6,604 bases of DNA from Candidatus Beckwithbacteria bacterium (lineage in GTDB: Bacteria > Patescibacteriota > Microgenomatia > UBA1400 > CG1-02-47-37). The stretch's first letter is position 1, and each line of letters begins with the position of its first letter. The notes below the pieces were generated by a model. The model ran no database searches and had not been told where the DNA came from. It saw only the letters and a program-made list of their open reading frames with translations. The DNA is taken from positions 1 through 6,604 of the forward strand of contig JAUYJQ010000044.1 in assembly GCA_030699295.1 (NCBI GenBank), written 5' to 3'. This document shows positions 1-6,077 of this stretch, piece by piece. The translations under genes and the position numbers were made by a program.

Positions 1-574
1 CGATTTCTTCAGCCAATCCCCGGTGTTCGGCCGGATAAACTCTGTCCAAGCCATGGCCTAAAACAGCAATCGTCTTCCCTTTATTTCCTAAGCAAACCCT
101 GTGAGCCCAGCCGTCAACTCCGCGGGCTAAACCAGATACAATAGTTAATTTTTTAGCCAACTCGCTGACAATGCGATTGGTGACCCGCCGGCCGTACTCG
201 GTCATTTTTCTGGTGCCGATTACAGTCAGACCAGGCTGATTTAAGATATTTACTTTCCCTTTTACAAATATAATAAAGGGCGGATAATCAGTCTCTTTAA
301 GTAATTTAGGGTAATCTTTATCTTCAATTGTGACTGATCTGATTTGAGCTGTTTCCAAACGCAGCATGTCTTTATCTAGATCCCGCCCCTGCCGCCACTT
401 CTCCCACCCGCCGGCCATCTCTTCTTTAATGCCAACTTTGGTCCAGCTGTTTTTTCCTGCCTCCCAAACGGCTTTAACCGAACCAAAGTAGCGCCGCAGC
501 AGTAAAAAACGTTTAATTCCCAGTCCGGCAAAACCGCTCAGGCCCACCCAGTACTTTAATTCAGCCTTAATCAT
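1..574 (-). CDS. dprA: DNA processing protein DprA, N-terminal part (runs off left edge)
   Basis: DprA binds incoming single-stranded DNA in the cytoplasm and loads RecA during natural transformation; the family is also kept in many bacteria not known to be transformable. I translated 191 codons from an ATG at 574. Residues 1-60 fit the helical N-terminal region of the family. The Rossmann-like DNA-binding domain follows, with VIGTRKMTEYGRR at 118-130, VSGLARGVDGWAH at 146-158 and TIAVLGHGLDRVYP at 168-181; these match the family patterns VVGSRxxTxYG, VSGLAxGIDxxAH and TIAVLGxGLDxxYP. The rest of that domain and any C-terminal winged helix lie beyond the window. The start is fixed by a 4-base ATGA overlap with the pbp2 stop (571-574). 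No Shine-Dalgarno sequence precedes it, so translation is probably coupled to pbp2. It has no obvious promoter of its own. Confidence 0.95.
   Translation of the reverse strand, partial: MIKAELKYWVGLSGFAGLGIKRFLLLRRYFGSVKAVWEAGKNSWTKVGIKEEMAGGWEKWRQGRDLDKDMLRLETAQIRSVTIEDKDYPKLLKETDYPPFIIFVKGKVNILNQPGLTVIGTRKMTEYGRRVTNRIVSELAKKLTIVSGLARGVDGWAHRVCLGNKGKTIAVLGHGLDRVYPAEHRGLAEEI
571..574 (-). other. ATGA stop/start overlap, pbp2 to dprA
   Basis: On the minus strand the four bases ATGA hold the dprA start (574-572) and the pbp2 stop TGA (573-571). No Shine-Dalgarno is seen in the preceding 20 bases, so dprA is probably translated by ribosomes ending pbp2. Confidence 0.9.
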
Positions 575-1983
575 TGACGGGAAAACCAGTAGGCTAATAA
601 GTCTTTGGCCACCGGCGCCGCCTCGTAAGAACCTTCACCGGCTCCCTCCAGTAAAACTGTGACGACAATATTGGGACTATCTACCGGAGCAAAACCGGTA
701 AACCAAGCATGGGTCTTGTCATCGCCTCCAAACTCCGCAGTTCCGGTTTTCCCGGCCACGCTCACCGGGAAATCAAAAAATGGCCAAGCCGTCCCTCCCG
801 CTTGGGTAACTTGAACCATACCGCTGATGATTAAATCAATTGTCTGAGGCTGAATATCCAGGCGGCGGCAGTAATCTTCTTTATCTGCCGCGACTAAGTG
901 CGGCCGGCACCACTGACCGGTTGAAGCAATCACGCTGGTCATCTGATTTACCTGCAATGGGGTCATTAAAATATCTCCCTGGCCGATAGCCGTAATCAGG
1001 GTGTCGCCCAAAAACCAGTCTTCTTTTTTTTGCGCTTCTTTCCAGGTAGGATCGGGCATCAGCCCTTCGGCCTCGCCGGGCAAATCCACGCCGGTTGAGT
1101 TCCCCACCCCGAAAAATTTAGCCCAGTCGGCTAAGGCGCGGATACCCAAGCGCTCACCCAGGCGGTAAAAGAAAATGTCATTACTTCTTTTAAGCGCTTG
1201 GATGATATCCAAAACTCCCTCAGTCCGGCCGTATTGGGTAAAATACCAGTTAGCATAACTGTAGGGGCCGATACTGATCTTGCCGGTGTCTTCGATTTGA
1301 GTCGAGGCATCTGCCTTGCCTTCTTCCAGGGCAGCCGTGGCCGTAATTAGCTTGAAAGTCGAACCAGGGGGGTATACACCCCCTAAAGCCCGGTTAAACA
1401 GCGGTAAATCCTGGTCGGTTAAATATTTTTCTACCTCTTGAGGCTTAAACCCCGGGCTGGAAACTAAAGCCAAAATCTCACCGTTTCCCGGATCGCTGGC
1501 GACCACTGCCCCTTTGCGGCCGGAGAGCAAGGCATAAGCTTTTTGCTGTAAACCGGCGTCTAAAGTAGACATCAAGCTGTCTCCCGGAACCGGTTCGCTC
1601 CGGCCAATCTCTCTGACTAGGGCCCCGGCTGCGTCGGTTTCTAACAGCAAACCTCCGGGTTTGCCTTTAAGCTTATTGTCATAGATCCGCTCTAAACCGT
1701 CTTTGCCCACTATTTCCCGATCACCCTGGCCCACATAGCCCAAAACAGCGCTGCCGGCCTCACCCAGGTCGTATTGCCTGCCTTCCGGAGCATTACGGTT
1801 CAAGGGTGTCTTAAAACGGTCAAAAATTACCCCCCGATCAGCCGGGATTGTCTCCAGTTTAATCCGGTTTTCCCGGGCCAGTGCTAAATAATAATCATGG
1901 TTGACAACTTGAACACTTACCAGCCGGGCGAGCAAGCCAAACAAACTCAAAGTCAGCAGCCATTCAACCAATAACCACTTCAT
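571..1983 (-). CDS. mrdA: Penicillin-binding protein 2 (class B transpeptidase of the elongasome), short form
   Basis: Cross-links peptidoglycan stem peptides outside the membrane during side-wall growth, normally with the RodA glycosyltransferase and MreCD. The 470 residues start with one membrane anchor (about 4-26). A remnant N-terminal domain follows: PADRGVIFDR at 47-56, then directly GYVG at 82-85 and GKDGLERIY at 93-101. The transpeptidase domain has all three catalytic motifs: S208-TFK with the nucleophile S208 and K211, S267-N-D269 (the SxD form usual in PBP2), and K412-T-G-T415. The GQGDILMTPLQ segment at 334-344 is also typical. E. coli PBP2 has about 633 residues; most of the shortfall lies between residues 64 and 77, where about 115 residues of the pedestal (head) are missing. 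The start overlaps the mreD-like stop by four bases and the stop overlaps the dprA start by four bases. Position after mreB, mreC and the mreD-like gene favours PBP2 over the divisome enzyme PBP3/FtsI. Confidence 0.93.
   Translation of the reverse strand: MKWLLVEWLLTLSLFGLLARLVSVQVVNHDYYLALARENRIKLETIPADRGVIFDRFKTPLNRNAPEGRQYDLGEAGSAVLGYVGQGDREIVGKDGLERIYDNKLKGKPGGLLLETDAAGALVREIGRSEPVPGDSLMSTLDAGLQQKAYALLSGRKGAVVASDPGNGEILALVSSPGFKPQEVEKYLTDQDLPLFNRALGGVYPPGSTFKLITATAALEEGKADASTQIEDTGKISIGPYSYANWYFTQYGRTEGVLDIIQALKRSNDIFFYRLGERLGIRALADWAKFFGVGNSTGVDLPGEAEGLMPDPTWKEAQKKEDWFLGDTLITAIGQGDILMTPLQVNQMTSVIASTGQWCRPHLVAADKEDYCRRLDIQPQTIDLIISGMVQVTQAGGTAWPFFDFPVSVAGKTGTAEFGGDDKTHAWFTGFAPVDSPNIVVTVLLEGAGEGSYEAAPVAKDLLAYWFSRQ
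1980..1983 (-). other. ATGA stop/start overlap, mreD-like gene to pbp2
   Basis: ATGA on the minus strand holds the pbp2 start (1983-1981) and the TGA of the small mreD-like gene (1982-1980). The upstream bases are A/T-rich (AAATTAAA) with no Shine-Dalgarno. The exact match to the pbp2/dprA junction is a main reason to accept the 55-codon gene as real. Confidence 0.85.
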
Positions 1984-2147
1984 TTTAATTTAATCTGCCG
2001 ATTAACCGGCTTTGGATAAAAGTTTTTGAGTAAGTTGAAAGCTCCTAATATCAGTAACAAAATTAAACTGGTTTGGCCCAGCCGCCGGCCAAACCAAACA
2101 TCAATTAAAACCCCGGCAACAAACAAAATCACCGCTAGAATTGTCAT
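1980..2147 (-). CDS. Small membrane protein in the mreD position, probable minimal MreD
   Basis: A 55-codon ORF from ATG at 2147 to TGA at 1980-1982. Its TGA overlaps the pbp2 ATG in the same ATGA arrangement that joins pbp2 to dprA, and an in-frame TAG lies 12 bases upstream of the ATG, so the start is well bounded. The protein has two hydrophobic segments (about 3-19 and 27-40) and a basic tail. Residues 9-20 read FVAGVLIDVWFG, followed by LG at 23-24 and a leucine-rich helix. This resembles the MreD core pattern F-x-x-G-L-x-x-D-x-x-x-G-x-x-L-G before a hydrophobic helix. MreD is a polytopic partner of MreC, PBP2 and RodA, usually about 160 residues with five or six membrane spans, so this would be only the core hairpin. 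Identity as MreD is inferred from position and this weak motif; the existence of the gene is better supported than its name. Confidence 0.72.
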   Translation of the reverse strand: MTILAVILFVAGVLIDVWFGRRLGQTSLILLLILGAFNLLKNFYPKPVNRQIKLK

Positions 2148-2172
2148 ATTTATAGTATACTATTTATAGTAT
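2147..2172. repeat. 12-base direct repeat across the divergent start region
   Basis: TATTTATAGTAT occurs at 2147-2158 and again at 2161-2172, an offset of 14 bases. The copies flank and partly form the palindromic -10 region, and each reaches into one of the two start codons. It could be an operator for a regulator or a small local duplication; the sequence alone does not decide. Confidence 0.6.
2148..2170. promoter_or_regulatory. Divergent promoter for the mreD-like and 80-residue genes, built on a palindromic -10
   Basis: Only 23 bases separate the two divergent ATGs. A perfect 12-base palindrome, ATAGTATACTAT (2152-2163), places TATACT on both strands. On the minus strand TATACT occupies 2159-2154 and ends six bases before the ATG at 2147, which puts the expected +1 on the A of that ATG. 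On the plus strand TATACT occupies 2156-2161 and ends nine bases before the ATG at 2171, giving a leader of about three bases. The two boxes share four base pairs, so polymerase probably cannot load in both directions at once. No convincing -35 is seen for either box. Confidence 0.6.
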
Positions 2173-2413
2173 GACCCTTGCCTGGCGATCAATTGTTTTT
2201 GTTTTCACCTTGATTTTTATATATCTGCTGTTTCCGATTTTAATCGTCCCCTCATCCCTGCCGGCAATCCAGCAACTGGTGACCGGGCCAAGCGACACTT
2301 CAGACATCGGCATTTACCAACTGGAGATTGAACGGGTACCGACTTTACAAGATAAAGTTAAAGTTTTAGTCGGCCTACATCGCCAAGGTATGGCATTAAT
2401 TCTCAAACGATAG
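2171..2413 (+). CDS. Unknown 80-residue single-pass membrane protein
   Basis: I do not recognise this protein. It begins MTLAWR, has a long hydrophobic helix (about 8-27) and then a polar region of about 50 residues rich in short hydrophobic stretches, ending in LILKR. Under the positive-inside rule the arginine at position 6 suggests the N-terminus is inside and the polar part outside the membrane, but that is weak. It sits opposite the surrounding cell-shape genes, filling the gap between mreC and the mreD-like gene, and its last 18 bases overlap the 3' end of mreC in convergent orientation. The case for a real gene is its own TATACT box just upstream, a plausible anchor, codon choice like that of its neighbours, and no other gene in this stretch. 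Against it are small size and no recognised family. By position it may work with the elongasome. Confidence 0.55.
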   Translation: MTLAWRSIVFVFTLIFIYLLFPILIVPSSLPAIQQLVTGPSDTSDIGIYQLEIERVPTLQDKVKVLVGLHRQGMALILKR

Positions 2414-3058
2414 TTTAACAATAAAAACTTTGATCAACAGCGCCGGGTCAATCACTGGTACGATAGTGGCAGTTTGATAAATTGAAGTAGCCACATTGTC
2501 AATTTTATCGATCCGGCCAACAACTAACCCCGGCAGCCAGCCATCGCCGCCTTCGGTCAAAACCAATTCCCCCTGATTTAAAGTCAGGCTTTGCCGGACT
2601 TCAATTAATTGAAGTAATTGATTTTCCCGACTGATTTTACCGGCAATACCACTGGTGGTTTTTGCCCGGGCTTGATTTACAAAACCGGCGGTTGATTCGA
2701 TTGGATTGACACTAGTTAATTTCCCTATCAGAATACCACTGCGGCTGCCTGCCTCCCCCAAAGCCAGAACGATCATTCCCGGCTCAACTCCTTCGTTTTG
2801 ACCGACATCAAGAGTTAATTTATTAGCTGTTTTTACCAAAACCTGAGCTGGTATAAATTGCCACGCTGCCGGCAAATTAGCCCCAATAAGTTTCCTTAAA
2901 GTTTGGTTTTCTTCTTTCAATTGATACATTTCGGCATCAAGCTGGGCTTGTTTTGCCGGCTGGATATCAACTGCCGGCACCGGCCGCTTAAATAACCACG
3001 CCCTGGCCGGTTGGAACCAATCCAGCCGCAGGTTAAAAAACCAAAGCAAAGCAGCCAC
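2396..3058 (-). CDS. mreC: Rod shape-determining protein MreC
   Basis: A bitopic scaffold that links MreB filaments to PBP2 outside the membrane. In the 220-residue reading from GTG at 3058, a short hydrophobic start (2-10) is followed by a coiled coil (about 35-57, ending ENQTLRKLIG) and the twin beta-barrel domain: IPAQVLVK at 69-76, LTLDVGQNEGVEPGM at 81-95, GILIGKL at 108-114, and GWLPGLVVGRI at 173-183 before a final strand at 208-216. These match the family order. It is shorter than typical MreC (about 270-370 residues). The GTG lies five bases after the mreB stop with no Shine-Dalgarno, consistent with reinitiation. The start is uncertain: the frame stays open upstream to 3121 and the hydrophobic stretch continues there (WFKLII before the GTG), but the only added candidate starts are ATT or ATC codons. 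The 3' end overlaps the opposite-strand 80-residue gene by 18 bases. Confidence 0.93.
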   Translation of the reverse strand: MAALLWFFNLRLDWFQPARAWLFKRPVPAVDIQPAKQAQLDAEMYQLKEENQTLRKLIGANLPAAWQFIPAQVLVKTANKLTLDVGQNEGVEPGMIVLALGEAGSRSGILIGKLTSVNPIESTAGFVNQARAKTTSGIAGKISRENQLLQLIEVRQSLTLNQGELVLTEGGDGWLPGLVVGRIDKIDNVATSIYQTATIVPVIDPALLIKVFIVKLSFEN

Positions 3059-3063
3059 AATGA

Positions 3064-4110
3064 TTAACTTAAACCACGCTTTATTCGTAATGTCTCCAAT
3101 AGTCCGGGTTTGGCTAAAAGTTTAGCCAGCCCCTGCACCACCGCATCCTGGGGTGATTCGGCCACACCCACCGGCATCTTGGTGGCTTCACTGACAACTT
3201 TATCAATGCCAAAAAGCTGGCTGGCTGCCCCGGTCATGACAATTCCGTGTTTTAAAATATCTCCCACCAACTCCGGCGGCGTTTCTTCAAGCACCTCGCT
3301 GACAGCAGCAATAATTTCCTGGATAATCGGCGCCAGGATTTCGCGGACTTCGGCACTTTTTAATTTCAACGACCGGGGCAGGCCCTTGCCCATATCCCGG
3401 CCGCGGACGACAAAAACTCTTTCTTTGTCCGGCACTAAAGCCGTACCGATGGCAATTTTGACTTCCTCGGCGGTGGTTTCGCCGAGCAGCATGCCGTGGC
3501 TTAAGCGAACCGCGTTAATAATGGCCTGATTCATTTCCTCACCGGCTACCCGGAGCGAACGGCTGATGACAATGCCGGATAAAGAGATGACGGCAATTTC
3601 CGCCGTCCCTCCACCGATATCAATTAACAAATGGCCGTCCGGCTTGGTAATGTCGATACCGGCACCGATGGCCGCCGCCAAAGGCTCTTCAACTAAGAGG
3701 GCAGTCCGGGCGCCGGCAGACAGAGCCGCATCCTGCACCGCCCGTTTTTCCACTTCAGTTACCCCGCCGGGGATACCGATTAAAACTCTCGGCCGGGCCA
3801 ACTTGGGCAGTAAACCGACCGCTGAATGAATTTCGCTAATATAATGTTTGAGCATGGCGGAGGTGGCATCAAAATCGGCAATCACTCCGTCATGAAGCGG
3901 CTGGATGACTTCAATCATGGCCGGATTTTTACCCAGCATTTTTTTGGCTTCACTCCCGACCGCCAACAGTTTTTTCGATTTTTTATCCCGGGCCACGATC
4001 GTCGGCTCACGGACAACTACGCCTTTACCCACCACATAAATCAAGGTATTAGCCGTGCCCAAATCTATGGCTAAATCGTAGCTAAACAACCGCAAAAAAC
4101 TTTCCCACAT
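3064..4110 (-). CDS. mreB: Rod shape-determining protein MreB (bacterial actin)
   Basis: Forms ATP-dependent antiparallel filaments under the inner membrane that steer side-wall synthesis. At 348 residues it is the usual family length. The N-terminus MWESFLRLFS can form the amphipathic membrane-binding helix. Phosphate-1 motif DLGTANTLIYV is at 16-26, the region around the catalytic glutamate LVEEPLAAAIGAG at 139-151, phosphate-2 LIDIGGGTAEIAV at 162-174, and the filament-interface segments RVAGEEMNQAI (187-197) and LLGETTAEEVK (208-218) are present. The adenosine motif near the C-terminus reads GIVMTGAASQL (289-299) where most family members have GIxLTGGGALL, so two of the three glycines are changed. 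ATG at 4110 is chosen because it begins the conserved N-terminus and lies six bases after a strong extended -10. It is the first gene of the mreBC unit, divergent from the ligase/TPR gene. Confidence 0.97.
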   Translation of the reverse strand: MWESFLRLFSYDLAIDLGTANTLIYVVGKGVVVREPTIVARDKKSKKLLAVGSEAKKMLGKNPAMIEVIQPLHDGVIADFDATSAMLKHYISEIHSAVGLLPKLARPRVLIGIPGGVTEVEKRAVQDAALSAGARTALLVEEPLAAAIGAGIDITKPDGHLLIDIGGGTAEIAVISLSGIVISRSLRVAGEEMNQAIINAVRLSHGMLLGETTAEEVKIAIGTALVPDKERVFVVRGRDMGKGLPRSLKLKSAEVREILAPIIQEIIAAVSEVLEETPPELVGDILKHGIVMTGAASQLFGIDKVVSEATKMPVGVAESPQDAVVQGLAKLLAKPGLLETLRIKRGLS

Positions 4111-4116
4111 GAATCC

Positions 4117-4125
4117 ATTCTATCA
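4117..4125 (-). promoter_or_regulatory. Extended -10 promoter of mreB, leaderless
   Basis: On the minus strand the sequence reads TGATAGAAT, a complete extended -10 (TGn followed by a hexamer matching TATAAT in five of six positions). The hexamer occupies 4122-4117 and is followed by six bases and then the mreB ATG, so with the standard -12 to -7 placement the +1 falls on the A of the start codon at 4110. No recognisable -35 is present, which an extended -10 can tolerate. Confidence 0.65.
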
Positions 4126-4134
4126 TGTTATACT
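4126..4134 (+). promoter_or_regulatory. Extended -10 promoter of the ligase/TPR gene, leaderless or nearly so
   Basis: TGTTATACT is a full extended -10, with the hexamer TATACT at 4129-4134. Seven bases separate it from the ATG at 4142, so transcription should begin at 4141 or 4142. It abuts the divergent mreB promoter; the two -10 hexamers are only six bases apart (4123-4128), so the two promoters must compete for or share one polymerase-binding region. No clear -35 was found. Confidence 0.65.
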
Positions 4135-4141
4135 TTAGGAC

Positions 4142-6070
4142 ATGATTGCCGCGGCTTTCTACGTTTTGTTTATTGTAGTGCCATTAATCCTAACTCCCTG
4201 GAACTATGAACTGTTTGAGTTCAACAAAATGCTGGCTGTCTACGGCCTGACCGTGATTATTGCCGCCCTCTGGGTAATCGAAATGATTAGGCAAAAAAAG
4301 TGGTTATGCCGACGAACGCCGTTTGACATTCCCTTGATGCTATTTTTAGCCTCACAGATTCTAGCCACTGTATTTTCTATCGACCGGCACACCTCAATCT
4401 GGGGCTATTACTCGCGCTTCCACGGCGGCCTGATGTCCACAGTTTCTTACCTGGTTCTATATTATGCCTTTGTCACGTTTATGAGGCATAAACTTAAACC
4501 AGTGCTGGCGGTGATGTTATCGACGGCTACTATTGTCAGCCTCTATGGCATTGCCGAACGGCTGGGGATCGACAAAAGCCTGTGGGTTCAGGACGTCCAA
4601 AACCGGGTCTTTTCCACCTTAGGCCAACCCAACTGGCTGGCAGCCTATTTGTTGGCGCTGACTCCCCTTGCCTGGCAAAAAAAATCACTCCTGGGATATG
4701 TCTATAGCCTGATCTTTTTTGTGACGATATTATTCACCCGCTCCCGCTCCGGGCTATTCGGTTTCGCAGTGGCTTTCACAGTTTACTGGGCACTGATTTT
4801 ACTCAAAAATAAATTGGCTAATTTTCCCTGGAAACAGTTTTTAATCCTATCCTGCGCGTCAGCTTTAACAGTATTAATTTTCAGCCGCGATCTCCTGCCG
4901 ACTTTGGCGCAACCGACTACCGGCTTAGCTGAGGAAACCGCTCCGGCAGTATCTGTCGGCGGGTCAGCCTCATCGGATATTAGAAAAGTAGTCTGGGAAG
5001 GGGCAGTTAATATTTGGAAACACTATCCCATGTTCGGTTCCGGTGTGGAGACTTTTGCCTATGCTTACTATAATTTCCGGCCGATAGAGCATAATCTTTT
5101 ATCCGAATGGGACTTTTTATACAACAAGGCTCATAACGAGTTTTTAAATTTCCTGGCCACCACCGGCGCTTTTGGTTTGGGCAGTTATTTACTGCTGATC
5201 CTCTGGTTTAGTGTCTATACCTTGAAGACCAACCAACCGGCTCTGCTGGCCGGCTATCTGGGCATGGCGGTATCTAACTTTTTCGGTTTCAGCGTCGTCC
5301 CGGTAGCTTTACTCTTTTTTCTTTACCCCGCCATCGCTGAAGCTAAGGCGGGCAAGTCGGCTTTAGGGCAAGCTAAATATTTTCCGCTTAATAATTTTCG
5401 GGCAGTTTTAATTAGCTTGACCGCCTTACTGGCCCTATTCGGCTGGCTCTTGATTGGCCGGATGTGGCGGGCTGATTATCTGTTTAACCTGGGCCGCAAC
5501 CAAGTCAAGGCCCGGCTGCTCCAGGAAGGTTGGCAAAACTTAAGCCGGGCAGTCCAGCTAGCCCCAACAGAACCGGTCTTCAGAAATGACCTGGCTGAGG
5601 CCGAAGCCCAGCTGGCCTATGCTTATTCCAGCCCCTCGGCCCAGTTATCTAAGCAGTTTAGCGATCAGGCTTTAAGAGATGCCGACCTGGTAATGCAAGC
5701 CAACCCGGTCAACTTAAACTTTTACCGCTCGCGCATCAAGATTTTATTAACCTTGGCGGCAGTTAACCCTGACTATTATAGTCTGACGCTGGAAGCCTTT
5801 GATCGGGCGATCGCCCTGGCCCCGACCGACGCCAAGTTAACTTATAACCTGGGCCTGGTCTATAACCAACTGGGGCAAACCGGTTTGGCTGAACAGTTGT
5901 TAGTTAAAACTATAGAACTCAAACCCAATTACGAGGCCGCCCGCAACTCCCTCGGTTCACTCTATGAACAAACCCAACGGCCAGAGCTGGCCCGCGAGCA
6001 GTACCAATACATCCTCGAGTTTTTAAACCCGGGTAATACCGTCGTCAAAAACAGGCTCGAATTGCTATAA
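4142..6070 (+). CDS. O-antigen ligase/polymerase-like (Wzy_C) membrane protein with C-terminal TPR domain
   Basis: A polytopic inner-membrane protein of the Wzy/WaaL glycan polymerase-ligase superfamily, which joins lipid-linked glycans outside the membrane; the actual substrate cannot be told. Of 642 residues, about 1-440 hold ten to twelve hydrophobic spans. The superfamily signature is seen as FTRSRSGLFGFAVA (198-211), a large extracytoplasmic loop (about 250-330) containing GSGVETF (299-305), and KAHNEFLNFLATTGAFGLG (329-347), whose H331 matches the conserved histidine of the ligases. After a last span (about 420-438) residues 455-635 form TPR-like helical repeats, clearest at 548-581 (AFDRAIALAP, LTYNLGLVYNQLGQ) and 582-615 (AEQLLVKTIELKP, ARNSLGSLYEQTQ). 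TPRs usually bind partner proteins. The start is set by the extended -10 seven bases upstream. Proteins of this class may serve O-antigen, S-layer or protein O-glycosylation; no adjacent glycosyltransferase narrows this. Confidence 0.85.
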   Translation: MIAAAFYVLFIVVPLILTPWNYELFEFNKMLAVYGLTVIIAALWVIEMIRQKKWLCRRTPFDIPLMLFLASQILATVFSIDRHTSIWGYYSRFHGGLMSTVSYLVLYYAFVTFMRHKLKPVLAVMLSTATIVSLYGIAERLGIDKSLWVQDVQNRVFSTLGQPNWLAAYLLALTPLAWQKKSLLGYVYSLIFFVTILFTRSRSGLFGFAVAFTVYWALILLKNKLANFPWKQFLILSCASALTVLIFSRDLLPTLAQPTTGLAEETAPAVSVGGSASSDIRKVVWEGAVNIWKHYPMFGSGVETFAYAYYNFRPIEHNLLSEWDFLYNKAHNEFLNFLATTGAFGLGSYLLLILWFSVYTLKTNQPALLAGYLGMAVSNFFGFSVVPVALLFFLYPAIAEAKAGKSALGQAKYFPLNNFRAVLISLTALLALFGWLLIGRMWRADYLFNLGRNQVKARLLQEGWQNLSRAVQLAPTEPVFRNDLAEAEAQLAYAYSSPSAQLSKQFSDQALRDADLVMQANPVNLNFYRSRIKILLTLAAVNPDYYSLTLEAFDRAIALAPTDAKLTYNLGLVYNQLGQTGLAEQLLVKTIELKPNYEAARNSLGSLYEQTQRPELAREQYQYILEFLNPGNTVVKNRLELL

Positions 6071-6071
6071 T
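6063..6071 (+). promoter_or_regulatory. Extended -10 promoter of def, nested in the preceding stop codon
   Basis: TGCTATAAT (6063-6071) is a perfect extended -10: TGn plus consensus TATAAT at 6066-6071. The last two sense codons and the TAA stop of the ligase/TPR gene (6062-6070) are the same bases. Six bases follow and then the def ATG at 6078, so the predicted +1 is the A of the ATG. A weak TCGTCA at 6042-6047, 18 bases upstream of the hexamer, could act as a -35. Confidence 0.7.
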
Positions 6072-6077
6072 CTCTCG

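Noticed and set aside
571..1983. PBP3/FtsI (division transpeptidase) as an alternative identity for the PBP
   Set aside because: The SxD second motif, the GKDGLERIY block and the position downstream of mreB, mreC and the mreD-like gene all favour PBP2.
2141..2170. TTGTCA (2141-2146) with TATAGT (2165-2170), 18 bases apart, as a -35/-10 pair for the plus-strand small gene
   Set aside because: The hexamers look good, but +1 would fall near 2177, inside the gene after its only good ATG; the TATACT at 2156-2161 fits better.
2380..2450. A terminator between the convergent ends of mreC and the 80-residue gene
   Set aside because: I found no stem of useful length followed by a T run on either strand, and the two coding regions overlap here.
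3110..3529. Plus-strand ORF of 139 codons antisense to mreB
   Set aside because: It lies wholly inside the well-supported mreB gene, has a low-complexity Ser/Thr/Ala-rich translation with no recognisable motif, and lacks a promoter or start signal; a shadow frame.
3566..4074. Two further plus-strand ORFs (87 and 82 codons) antisense to mreB
   Set aside because: Same reasons: contained in mreB, no motifs, no upstream -10 box at the spacing seen for the real genes.
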